Of a stretch of 64,000 bases of DNA, positions 28,284 to 36,086 are shown one piece after another; the first letter of the stretch is position 1, and the number at the start of each line of letters is the position of its first letter. This DNA is from Lentzea sp. NEAU-D7. GTDB taxonomy: Bacteria; Actinomycetota; Actinomycetes; Mycobacteriales; Pseudonocardiaceae. Location of the stretch: NCBI RefSeq assembly GCF_026242055.1, contig NZ_JAPJDL010000009.1:190362-254361 (forward strand), in the 5' to 3' direction. The notes under the pieces were generated by a model. It did no database searches, was not told the origin of the DNA, and worked only from the letters and a program-made list of their open reading frames with translations. Position numbers and translations under genes: made by a program.

Positions 28284-29431
28284 TTCGTCCCTTCCAGGGG
28301 TAGCTCGGCGAGCACCTGCCAGCCGTTCTCACGCGGGCCCGCCGAGAACAGGCCGCCGAGCAGGTCGACCCTCTCACGCATGCCTACGAGACCGTAGCCA
28401 CCCTGGTTCAGCTCGTGCAGCTGTCCGTCGTCGGCCACGACCACGCGCAACGCCCCGCCGGGCGTCCGCGAGATCTCCACGTCGATCAGGGTGGGCGAGA
28501 CCGCGTGTTTGTGCACGTTGGTGAGCGACTCCTGGACCAGGCGCAGCACCGAGCGGCCGAGCTCGGGGGCCACGTCGTCGGGCAGGTCGATGCGCAGGCG
28601 GGTCTCGAAGCCGAGTTCGCGGGTGCGTTCGACGGCCGCGATGACGTCGGCGGCGAGGTCGGTGGTGGCCGCCTCGTTCTCGCCCTGGCGCAGCGTGCCG
28701 ACGAGGCGGCGCATCGCTCCCAGGGCCTCGGTGCCCGAACGGACGATGCCGGGCAGCAGCCGGTGCGCGGCGCGCGGGTCGTCGTCGGAGACCTCCAGGG
28801 CGGCCTGGGCCTGCACGAGCATGCCCGTCACGTGGTGGGCGACGACGTCGTGGAGCTCGCGGGCCAGTGCGATGCGTTCTTCCTTCTGGGCGTCGGTGAC
28901 GGCGGCGGCGATCAGGCGGCCGCTCTCGGTGTCGCGGGCGCGGAAGTACAGGCCGGTGCCGACGGCGGTGAAGCCCAGCACTAGCGAGCCGAGCATCTCG
29001 TTGTAGTTGCTGCCCGACAGCCAGTTGTCGCGCACGATGGCGGCGAAGAAGCTCACGGCGACCAGCGAGCCGACCGACCACGTGGCGGCGCGGCGGGGTT
29101 CCTCGCGGACGACGACGGCGGTGATGACCAGGCACGCGGCGGTTTCGGCGATGGTCAGGGGGCTGAGGATCGTCGGCACGTTCACCTGGAAGTACGCGAT
29201 GACGAACGACGTGAGGAAGATCGACACCACGGTGACCGGGATGGTGAAGGCCCGCGACTTGAACGAGGTCACGGCCGCGATGCAGACCGGCACCGTCAAC
29301 AGCCACACCAGCGCCCCGGCTCTGCCGGGTTCACCCATGATCAGGAGCTCGCCCACCATCAGGAGGGCGAGAACGGCGGCGATGGGCCATTGGCCCCGAT
29401 GACTGTCCACGGGAGACAACGGTAGGACCAC
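28280..29431 (-). CDS. Sensor histidine kinase (HisKA_3 type)
   Basis: The roughly 383-residue kinase has about five to six N-terminal transmembrane helices and almost no extracytoplasmic loop, then the phospho-His motif ARELHDVVAHHVTGM. The HATPase domain follows, with ESLTNVHKHA (N box) and GGYGLVGMRERV (G box). This intramembrane-sensing build often accompanies peptide-antibiotic exporters. The start is uncertain: GTG at 29431 is chosen because the longer frame (to 29554) runs antisense into the start of the divergent ABC gene; GTG at 29410 is also possible. Confidence 0.88.
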   Translation of the reverse strand: MVLPLSPVDSHRGQWPIAAVLALLMVGELLIMGEPGRAGALVWLLTVPVCIAAVTSFKSRAFTIPVTVVSIFLTSFVIAYFQVNVPTILSPLTIAETAACLVITAVVVREEPRRAATWSVGSLVAVSFFAAIVRDNWLSGSNYNEMLGSLVLGFTAVGTGLYFRARDTESGRLIAAAVTDAQKEERIALARELHDVVAHHVTGMLVQAQAALEVSDDDPRAAHRLLPGIVRSGTEALGAMRRLVGTLRQGENEAATTDLAADVIAAVERTRELGFETRLRIDLPDDVAPELGRSVLRLVQESLTNVHKHAVSPTLIDVEISRTPGGALRVVVADDGQLHELNQGGYGLVGMRERVDLLGGLFSAGPRENGWQVLAELPLEGTK

Positions 29432-29519
29432 CAGACCTCTCCGGCCTCGGTCATCCGGCTGATCCGGTGTGTCGTCAAGGCTGAGGTTTTCCGGATCCGC
29501 GCACGGCACCTTGAGGACC

Positions 29520-30194
29520 ATGAATTCGGTTCTGGCCGCTCGTGGCCTGGTCAAGACCTACGGCGACGTGCACGCGCTCGCCGGGGTGGACATCGACATC
29601 AAGGCCGGGGACGTGCTGGCGGTCGTGGGTCCGTCCGGCTCCGGCAAGACGACGCTGCTGCACGTGCTGTCCGGCATCCTGCGCGCCGACGGCGGTGAGG
29701 TGTTCCTCGACGGGCGGGCGATCGGTGAACTGAACGAGACGGGTCGCAGCGCGTTGCGGCGCACGGCGTTCGGGTTCGTCTTCCAGTCGGGGATGCTCGT
29801 GGCGGAACTGACCGCGGAGGAGAACGCGGCGCTGCCGATGCTGCTCGCCGGCGGGTCGCGCGAGGAGTCGCTCGGCGCTGCCAGGCTCTGGCTCACGCGG
29901 CTCGGCCTGCAGGGCCTGGAGAAGCGGCTGCCGAGCCAGCTCTCGGGCGGGCAGGCGCAGCGCGTCGCGATCGCGCGGGCCCTCGCCCACCAGCCTCGGG
30001 TGATCTTCGCGGACGAGCCGACCGGCGCCCTGGACACGCGCACCGGCCAGGAGATGATGACGGCGCTCCTGCAGGCCGCGGAGGAGACCGGCGCGGCCGT
30101 CGTCATCGTCACGCACGACAAGGCGATCGCGGACCGGGCGCTGCGCGTCGTCGAGATCCAGGACGGCCGGATCGCGGCGGGGGTGTCCGCGTGA
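29520..30194 (+). CDS. ABC transporter ATP-binding protein (MacB/BceA type)
   Basis: The 224-residue ATPase has Walker A GPSGSGKTT, Q-loop FVFQSGML, signature LSGGQAQRVAIARAL and Walker B VIFADEPTGALD, followed by the His-loop VTHD. The type matches exporters paired with FtsX-fold permeases. It overlaps the permease gene by GTGA. It is divergent from the sensor kinase; the short spacer must hold both promoters. Confidence 0.94.
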   Translation: MNSVLAARGLVKTYGDVHALAGVDIDIKAGDVLAVVGPSGSGKTTLLHVLSGILRADGGEVFLDGRAIGELNETGRSALRRTAFGFVFQSGMLVAELTAEENAALPMLLAGGSREESLGAARLWLTRLGLQGLEKRLPSQLSGGQAQRVAIARALAHQPRVIFADEPTGALDTRTGQEMMTALLQAAEETGAAVVIVTHDKAIADRALRVVEIQDGRIAAGVSA

Positions 30195-32368
30195 GGATCG
30201 CTCTCGCGGTGCTGCGCAGGGACCGCCGCAGCCAGGTCGCGACCGTGCTGGTCGCGCTCGGCGTGATGATCGCGGTGTCGCTGGTCCTGTGGCTCCTCGC
30301 CGCGCCGAACGGCCTGCAGGCGCGCGCCGACCGCACGGCGTGGCGCGACGGTGTTGGCCACAGCGACAAGGGCGTCATCTCCGTTGCCCCGACTCGGGAC
30401 TCGTACGACGGCAAGCTCATCGAACGGTTCGACGTCGCCCGCACCGAGCAGGGCGCCGTCCCGGTCGCGGCGGGCATCGCGAAGTTCCCGGAGGCGGGCG
30501 AGGTGCTGCTGTCGCCCGCACTGGCGGAGCTCGTGCGGAACACCCCGGCGGAGAAGCTCGGCAACCGCTTCCCCGGTGCGCGGATCGCGGAACTGGGGCC
30601 GGAAGCGCTCAAGTTCCCCGGTGAGCTCGTCGCGATCGTCGGCCACGAGAAGGTCGGGAACGGCTATCCCGCGGCCGGTCTGCGGGGCGGCGCGGGCTCG
30701 TACCGCGACGACTACCACGGCATGCTCTACCTGCTCACGCGCGTCGGGCTCGTGGTGCTGGTCGTGCCGTGCCTGGTGCTGGTCGCCTCGGCCGCGAGGC
30801 TGACGGCGGCGAAGCGGGAACGGCGCCTCGCCGCGCTGAGGCTCGCCGGCGCGAGTCCGCGGCAGGTCGTGGTGATGACCGCCGCCGAGACCGCGATCGG
30901 CGCGGTCGTCGGCAGCGTGCTGGGTGTGGCGCTGGCACAGCCGTTCAGCCACGTCACCGCCGAGGTCCCCTGGGAGGGCGGCACCTGGTACCCCGGCGAC
31001 TTCGTGCCGGAACCACTGGTCGTGGCGGCGGTGGCCGTGCTCGCGCCGCTGCTGGTCGTCGGGGCCGCGATCACGGGACTGCGGCGCGTGGTGAACCAGC
31101 CGCTCGCGGCGGAGGCGAAGCGCGGGGTCAGGTCGTGGCGGCTGCTGACCATCGCCGGTGCGCTGGGCGTGTTCTTCCTCGGCATCGTGTACGCGCAGGA
31201 GGCCGGCGGCGACAGCCAGTTCACCGTCGTGCTCCTCGGCCTCGGCGCGGTGGCGCTCGCGCTGGTGCTGGCGGGTCCCGTGCTGACGGCGTGGGTCGGC
31301 AGGTTCTTCGTCGGACGGTGGCGCAGGCCCTCGACGTTGATGGCGGGACGCAGGCTCGCCGGTGACCCGGTGGCGGCGTTCCGCGGCTCGGCGGGCGTGG
31401 TGATCGCCGTGTTCACCGGCTCGATGGCGCTCACGATGCTGCCGGGGCTGGAGAGCCAGGTCCCGTACCGCGACTCGACGTGGCGGGAGAACGCGATCGT
31501 GGCGGAGCAGGTGGCGCACGACATCACGCCGTTGCGCCTGGCGACCTCGGGACCGATCGTCACGATGCTCGACGGCACGATCAGGAGCGGCGACCACGGC
31601 ACGTACGTCGTCGTCGGCGAGTGCGCCGAGGTCGCGCAGGTGCTGTCCGGCCTCCACTGCCGGCCGGGACCCGCCGTCTACTCGTCAGGACCGTTGCAGG
31701 GCAACGAGTTCAGGTCGAGCGGCAGCGAGAACACGCTGAGCGCGCAGCTGCCGGCGAGCTACGAGACGCGGCCTTTCGAGGGCAGCGGCCGGGTGAGCGC
31801 GGTCATCGACCGCGCCCTGCTGCCGTCGCTCGCGGGCGAGCTGTCGATGGTCGGCGTGCCGACGACGCCGGAAAACCGCGACGCCGTGCACACCGCATTG
31901 ATCGGCACGCTGCCGGGCGTGCGGCTGGTGGACGGCGAGCAGCGGGGGCTCTACGGCGACACGCTGATGGCGGACCTGCAGCGGGCCACGATCATCGGCC
32001 TGTCCATCGCGGCGGTCCTCGGCGGGATCGGCGCGGCGGTGGCCGCGGCCGGGTCGGTGATCGACCGCAGGCGCACTTTCGGTGCGTTGATCGCGGCCGG
32101 AACTCCGATTCGCGTGCTGGCTCACGCATTGCGCCGGGAAGTGGTGCTGCCGGTGTTCGCCGTCACGATCGCGGCGTGCGGCGCGGGAATTGTCGTCGGC
32201 CTCGGATTGCTCACCCTGGCGCGCGGACTGGTGGGTCACGGCGAAATGCCGATCACGCCGTGGGTCGTCGCCCCGGTGGGCGTCGGTGTCGTGGTCGCGC
32301 TGGTAGCGGCCCTGGCGTGCGGTCCGGTACTACGCGGCATCAGCCCGAGGGATTACGCGGCGGAGTAG
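30191..32368 (+). CDS. FtsX-like ABC permease
   Basis: The 725-residue permease has an N-terminal helix and a large extracytoplasmic region, and further helices bracket a second outer domain. The first FtsX block begins RVGLVVLVVPCLVL and includes KRERRLAALRLAGASPRQV; the second, near residue 600, has RRRTFGALIAAGTPIRVL. With the ATPase upstream it would form an exporter for an antibiotic, lipid or peptide. Association with a two-component system suggests induced resistance (inference). It starts with GTG. Confidence 0.9.
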   Translation: MRIALAVLRRDRRSQVATVLVALGVMIAVSLVLWLLAAPNGLQARADRTAWRDGVGHSDKGVISVAPTRDSYDGKLIERFDVARTEQGAVPVAAGIAKFPEAGEVLLSPALAELVRNTPAEKLGNRFPGARIAELGPEALKFPGELVAIVGHEKVGNGYPAAGLRGGAGSYRDDYHGMLYLLTRVGLVVLVVPCLVLVASAARLTAAKRERRLAALRLAGASPRQVVVMTAAETAIGAVVGSVLGVALAQPFSHVTAEVPWEGGTWYPGDFVPEPLVVAAVAVLAPLLVVGAAITGLRRVVNQPLAAEAKRGVRSWRLLTIAGALGVFFLGIVYAQEAGGDSQFTVVLLGLGAVALALVLAGPVLTAWVGRFFVGRWRRPSTLMAGRRLAGDPVAAFRGSAGVVIAVFTGSMALTMLPGLESQVPYRDSTWRENAIVAEQVAHDITPLRLATSGPIVTMLDGTIRSGDHGTYVVVGECAEVAQVLSGLHCRPGPAVYSSGPLQGNEFRSSGSENTLSAQLPASYETRPFEGSGRVSAVIDRALLPSLAGELSMVGVPTTPENRDAVHTALIGTLPGVRLVDGEQRGLYGDTLMADLQRATIIGLSIAAVLGGIGAAVAAAGSVIDRRRTFGALIAAGTPIRVLAHALRREVVLPVFAVTIAACGAGIVVGLGLLTLARGLVGHGEMPITPWVVAPVGVGVVVALVAALACGPVLRGISPRDYAAE

Positions 32369-32396
32369 CACTCGGCCGGAAGTACGAGAGCGGAAC

Positions 32397-32431
32397 TGGC
32401 CCTCAGCGCGATGTGCGCGGAGGGCCATTTT
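32397..32431 (+). terminator. Rho-independent terminator after the ABC permease
   Basis: TGGCCCTC (32397-32404) pairs with GAGGGCCA (32420-32427) and is followed directly by TTTT. It lies 29 bases after the permease stop and 15 bases before the VanZ start, and cleanly separates the two transcription units. Confidence 0.8.
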
Positions 32432-32445
32432 CCTACCTTTGATTC

Positions 32446-32967
32446 ATGACGAATGCACAGCTCGCGAGCATCCAATGGGGCGTTTTCCTTTCCGTGCTCT
32501 TCCTGCTCCCGCAGCTGTTGTTCCGCCAGCTGACCTTCCGCGGCGCCACCGTCACCGTCTACGCGAGCATGCTGTTCGCGGCGACTTTCCTGCCGATGCA
32601 GACCGTGGCACCGCGCCAGTCCGTGCAGCTGGTCCCGTTCCAGTGGATCGCCGACACGTTCCGCGACGGGCAGATCGCGTTCGACCAGATGACGCTGAAC
32701 GTGCTGCTGTTCGTGCCGCTCGGCGCGATGCTGATGTTCTGGGGCAGGCGCTCGATCGGCCAGGCCGCCCTGATCGGCTACGGCGTCTCGTTGCTGATCG
32801 AGGGCTCGCAGCTGCTGTGGGCGAACCGGATCTTCGACGTCGACGACCTGATCACGAACACCACCGGCACCGCGCTCGGCTGGCTCGGCGCGCTGGCCGC
32901 CGTGAAGGTCCACGCCCGCGTGACGACCGCGGCCGCGCTGCGACGTGAGCTCGTCAGCGCACGCTGA
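32446..32967 (+). CDS. VanZ-family membrane protein
   Basis: The 173-residue protein has four hydrophobic segments and the VanZ pattern. A conserved VQLVPFQWIADTF region is followed by NVLLFVPLGAMLMFWG and then GYGVSLLIEGSQLLW with RIFDVDDLITNTTGTALGW. VanZ proteins give low-level teicoplanin resistance in enterococci, but most homologues have no known role. It starts with ATG right after a terminator, and its stop lies one base from the convergent SUKH gene. Confidence 0.9.
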   Translation: MTNAQLASIQWGVFLSVLFLLPQLLFRQLTFRGATVTVYASMLFAATFLPMQTVAPRQSVQLVPFQWIADTFRDGQIAFDQMTLNVLLFVPLGAMLMFWGRRSIGQAALIGYGVSLLIEGSQLLWANRIFDVDDLITNTTGTALGWLGALAAVKVHARVTTAAALRRELVSAR

Positions 32968-32968
32968 C

Positions 32969-33505
32969 CTAGGTCGTCCGCCAGCCCAGCTCGCCCGCGG
33001 TGTTGACCTCCGGGACGCAGTGCCCGACCGCGCTGCGCGTCTCCAGGGCCGTCGCGACCTGGTCGAACATCTCCACGATCGACGTCCACTCCGGCTTGAC
33101 CATCTCGTTGCGCTCCTGGTCCCACTCGACCACGCAGCCGCGCAGCACGCCGGGCCGCAGGTCCACCGCGAGCACGTCGCCGGTGCCGTCGAACGCGATG
33201 GGCAGCCACTCGGGGTGGAACCCGCTGGTCGGCGCGCCCGCCTCGGAGGAGTCCACGGGCTTGCTCACGTGGGTCTCCCTGAGCACGAACGCGCGGTCGG
33301 CGCCCAGCGGCGTGTAGAAGGGCGGAAGGATCTCGGCGAAGAGCCCCTCCTCGGTGCCGCCGTAGACGCTCCACCACAGCTGGAGATCGATCGGAACCCG
33401 AAGATCCGGCAACGCGTCATATCGCGGACGCAACACGGCGCGGGTGGCCGGAGCGTGCTCCGCCAGCCATGCCAGGATCCGGTTCCAGTGCTCGATCACA
33501 CCCAC
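32969..33505 (-). CDS. SMI1/KNR4 (SUKH) family protein
   Basis: The 178-residue protein has the SUKH pattern, with an N-terminal helix HWNRILAWLAEHAP, PIDLQLWWSVYGGT, EWLPIAFDGTGDVLAVDL and a C-terminal EWTSIVEMFDQ. SUKH proteins are common immunity partners of polymorphic toxins, but many are housekeeping. The gene is divergent from the WXG100-like gene at 33598, so immunity in that cluster is possible but unproven. It starts with GTG at 33505; a GTG two codons downstream (33499) is an alternative. Confidence 0.85.
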   Translation of the reverse strand: MGVIEHWNRILAWLAEHAPATRAVLRPRYDALPDLRVPIDLQLWWSVYGGTEEGLFAEILPPFYTPLGADRAFVLRETHVSKPVDSSEAGAPTSGFHPEWLPIAFDGTGDVLAVDLRPGVLRGCVVEWDQERNEMVKPEWTSIVEMFDQVATALETRSAVGHCVPEVNTAGELGWRTT

Positions 33506-33597
33506 CGATCCATGATCTTGGCGGAACGACGGGCGAGGTACCGCTCATCGGGGCAGGATCGAAGCGAACAGGTCACTACTGGGGGAAGAGCTTTCAG

Positions 33598-33924
33598 ATG
33601 GCGGAACAAGGCTTCAAGGTCGACTTCGACGCCTTGACCGGGTACGCGTCGGCCGTGAGCGGCCTGGCGAGCGAGGTCGGCACGGTCGGCACCGGCACGC
33701 TGAGCGGCACCACGAGCCTGCCGGGCGACTGCTTCGGCGCGCTGGGCAACGAGGTCGGGCTCAACGCCGCGTTCCAGGCGGCCGCGCAGGCGCAGCTCGA
33801 CGCGCTGAAGGCCGCGTCGACGGGCCTCGCGGGCCTCGGCACCGCGGTCTCGAAGGCCCGCGAGGCCTACATCGCCCAGGAAGAGGCGACCAAGGCGTCG
33901 CTCACCAGGGCGGCGCAGGTATGA
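33598..33924 (+). CDS. WXG100/ESX-like small helical protein
   Basis: The 108-residue Ala/Gly-rich, mostly helical protein has the size and helix-loop-helix plan of type VII secretion substrates (FKVDFDALTGYASAVSGL, then AYIAQEEATKASLTRAAQ). It has no clear W-x-G in its loop, which reads GDCFGALGNEVG. A GGGGGAAG site precedes the ATG at 33598, which is preferred to the longer upstream frame. The stop overlaps the next start by ATGA, pairing it with the NlpC/P60 protein. Confidence 0.7.
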   Translation: MAEQGFKVDFDALTGYASAVSGLASEVGTVGTGTLSGTTSLPGDCFGALGNEVGLNAAFQAAAQAQLDALKAASTGLAGLGTAVSKAREAYIAQEEATKASLTRAAQV

Positions 33925-35120
33925 GCGTCGAGGGGCTGCTGAGCCAGTTCATCGCGCCCATGAAGGAGAACCTCGCGAAGCTCGACGGTGACACCGGCGG
34001 CGCGACGCGCGCGGGTGACGCCTTCGGGCGAGCCCAGACCGCGATGACCGACCTCGGCACGCGGCACGCCTCGGCCTCGACCGCCGTGCTGAACACGTGG
34101 TCCGGCGACAAGGCGAACGCCTTCACCGCGCGCGTCTCCACCTTCACCTCGGCCGCGAACCTGTTGTCCTCCAACGCTTCCGCGATCAAGACCGCGGCCT
34201 CGACCGGCGTGACCGCGGTGACCGGTGGCCGCACCGCGATCCAGGGCCTCATCGACGAGTTCACGGCCAAGGCGACCCCGAAGCTCGCCGCCGCGCTCGC
34301 CCTGTCCCTCGTGGCCGGGCCGGGCGTGGTGCTGGCGGCCGTCGCCGACCTCGCCGGGATGGCCTCCGGTTACCAGAGCAGGACCACCGCGGAACTGCAG
34401 AAGGTGCGCGACCAGCTCACGCAGCTCGTCGGGCAGCTCAACGCCCTGCAGAAGCCGGACGCGGGCGCGCTGGCGAAGCTCGGCGACCCGCTCGGCGGCG
34501 ACGAGGGCACCACCTCGGCGGCCGGTGCCTCCGACACCGGGAAGCAGGAGTCCGGTCCCGGTTCCAACTCCGGCAGCGGATCCGGCTCCGGTGGCAGCAG
34601 CGGTGGCGGCGGTGGCGGTTCGGGTGGCGGTGGCGGTGGCGGTGGCGGCGGAGGTTCGGGCGGCGGCGGAGGAGGCGGTGGCTCCGGCCCGCGCCTGCCC
34701 GTCGCGATCCCGCCGCAGCCCGGTGAAGGCGTCGGCGTGAACCTGCCGGACGGCAGCAGCGCCGAGGCACCGAACGAGACCGCGGCCAAGGCCGTGCGCA
34801 ACGCGTTGTCCGCCCTGGGCACCCCGTACGTGTGGGGTGGCGCGAACCCGCCCCAGGGCACCGACTGCTCCGGCCTCACCCAGTGGGCCTACGGCGGCGC
34901 CGGGTTCGACATCCCGCGCCCGGCCTCGTCCCAGGCGATGGGTGCCTCGGTGCCGCCGGACCAGCTGCTGCCGGGCGACCTCGTGGTGTGGGACGGGCAC
35001 GTGGCGATGGTGATCGGCAACGGCCAGATGGTCGAGGCCGGCGACCCGGTGCAGGTGCAGCCGATCCGCACGACGAACAGCGGCATGTCGTTCTACGGCT
35101 TCTACCGCCCCACCGGGTGA
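33921..35120 (+). CDS. WXG100-like NlpC/P60 cell-wall hydrolase
   Basis: The 399-residue protein has three parts. Residues about 1-180 are helical and WXG100-like (NTWSGDKANAFTARVST contains W-S-G). Residues about 215-257 form a Gly/Ser linker with long glycine runs. Residues about 285-398 are an NlpC/P60 domain with Cys316 in GTDCSGL and His360 in WDGHVAMVI. The domain cuts peptidoglycan stem peptides. There is no signal peptide, so type VII export through the N-terminal domain is plausible (inference). It could be a secreted effector or a wall-remodelling enzyme. Confidence 0.85.
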   Translation: MSVEGLLSQFIAPMKENLAKLDGDTGGATRAGDAFGRAQTAMTDLGTRHASASTAVLNTWSGDKANAFTARVSTFTSAANLLSSNASAIKTAASTGVTAVTGGRTAIQGLIDEFTAKATPKLAAALALSLVAGPGVVLAAVADLAGMASGYQSRTTAELQKVRDQLTQLVGQLNALQKPDAGALAKLGDPLGGDEGTTSAAGASDTGKQESGPGSNSGSGSGSGGSSGGGGGGSGGGGGGGGGGGSGGGGGGGGSGPRLPVAIPPQPGEGVGVNLPDGSSAEAPNETAAKAVRNALSALGTPYVWGGANPPQGTDCSGLTQWAYGGAGFDIPRPASSQAMGASVPPDQLLPGDLVVWDGHVAMVIGNGQMVEAGDPVQVQPIRTTNSGMSFYGFYRPTG

Positions 35121-35244
35121 CGCCCGGCCGCGTCGCGACCAGGCCCTCGTCCGCGATCGTCGCGGACGACCTCACCGCGTCGCCACAAGCCGCCGCCGAA
35201 GATCCCGGGATGCGGCACACTGACCACGACAGGGGGTGACCGGA

Positions 35245-35598
35245 GTGGACGACGACGTCCAGCGCGCCGCGCGGAAGGTGCGCGATGTCGAGCAGGCGGT
35301 GTCGGAGCACGTCACGCGCAGTGGTCCCATCACCGGACGAGCGTCCTCTCCGGACGGTGCGGTGACGGTGGTCGCCACGCCCGGCGGTCCGCCGAAGCAG
35401 ATCTCGGTGAGCCCCGCGGCGCTGCGGATGGGCCCGCAAGGACTCGCCGCCGAGATCATGCGCATCGCCGACAAGGCACAGCGCACCGCGAACACCCGCC
35501 TGCACCAGACGCTGGACCGGGTGGTCGACCCGCGCGAGCTCACCGCGCTGGGTGTCGAACGCGGTCAGGACGAGGACGACTTCGGGTGGCAGCGGTGA
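35245..35598 (+). CDS. YbaB/EbfC-like protein
   Basis: The 117-residue protein resembles actinobacterial YbaB/EbfC nucleoid-associated relatives often found among ESX-like genes. It has SPDGAVTVVATPGGPPKQISVSP (beta hairpin) followed by amphipathic helices, and ends DDFGWQR. Start: the GTG at 35245 follows AGGGGGTGA with a 5-base spacer; a GTG at 35236 would add three residues. It overlaps the next gene by GTGA. Confidence 0.75.
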   Translation: MDDDVQRAARKVRDVEQAVSEHVTRSGPITGRASSPDGAVTVVATPGGPPKQISVSPAALRMGPQGLAAEIMRIADKAQRTANTRLHQTLDRVVDPRELTALGVERGQDEDDFGWQR

Positions 35599-36032
35599 AC
35601 GAGGAACGGATGCGGGCCACCGAGCAGCTCCAGCGCGAGCTCGGCGTCCTCACCGCCACGACCGAGCACCCGAACGGGATGTGCATGGTCACGGCGTCGC
35701 CGAAGGGCGAGATCAAGGCGTTGCACCTGCACCCGGCGCTGCTGAACCAGGGCGCGCAGGCGGTCGGCCAGGTCGTCACCGAGACCGTCCAGCTCGCCAC
35801 GAACGCGGCCGTGCAGGCCAGCTTCAACAAGATGGCGCTGGCCCTGGGCGACGGAATGGCGATCGACGTCGAGTCGATCGCCGGCGACTCACCCTTCCGG
35901 TCGACCTGGAACCCGGTCGTGCCGCCCAAAGCCCCTGCTGAGCAGGCACCACCGGAGCGCAGGCAGAGGCCGCCGCGCGTCGAGGACCCAGATGAAGACG
36001 CTTTCTTCGAGAACCCCTTGTGGCGCCGGTGA
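35595..36032 (+). CDS. Second YbaB/EbfC-like protein
   Basis: The 145-residue protein has the YbaB-type core MVTASPKGEIKALHLHPALL, an Ala-rich helical region (VVTETVQLATNAAVQASFNKMA) and a Pro/Arg-rich acidic tail ending FFENPLWRR. It is translationally coupled to the previous YbaB-like gene (GTGA at 35595-35598). The pair may form a heterodimer. A role in regulating or chaperoning the WXG-like proteins upstream is a guess from context. Confidence 0.75.
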   Translation: MNEERMRATEQLQRELGVLTATTEHPNGMCMVTASPKGEIKALHLHPALLNQGAQAVGQVVTETVQLATNAAVQASFNKMALALGDGMAIDVESIAGDSPFRSTWNPVVPPKAPAEQAPPERRQRPPRVEDPDEDAFFENPLWRR

Positions 36033-36086
36033 TCAGCACCGTTAGGCTCGTCGACGGCATCAGGCAGGCGTGACCGGGAGGTCAGG

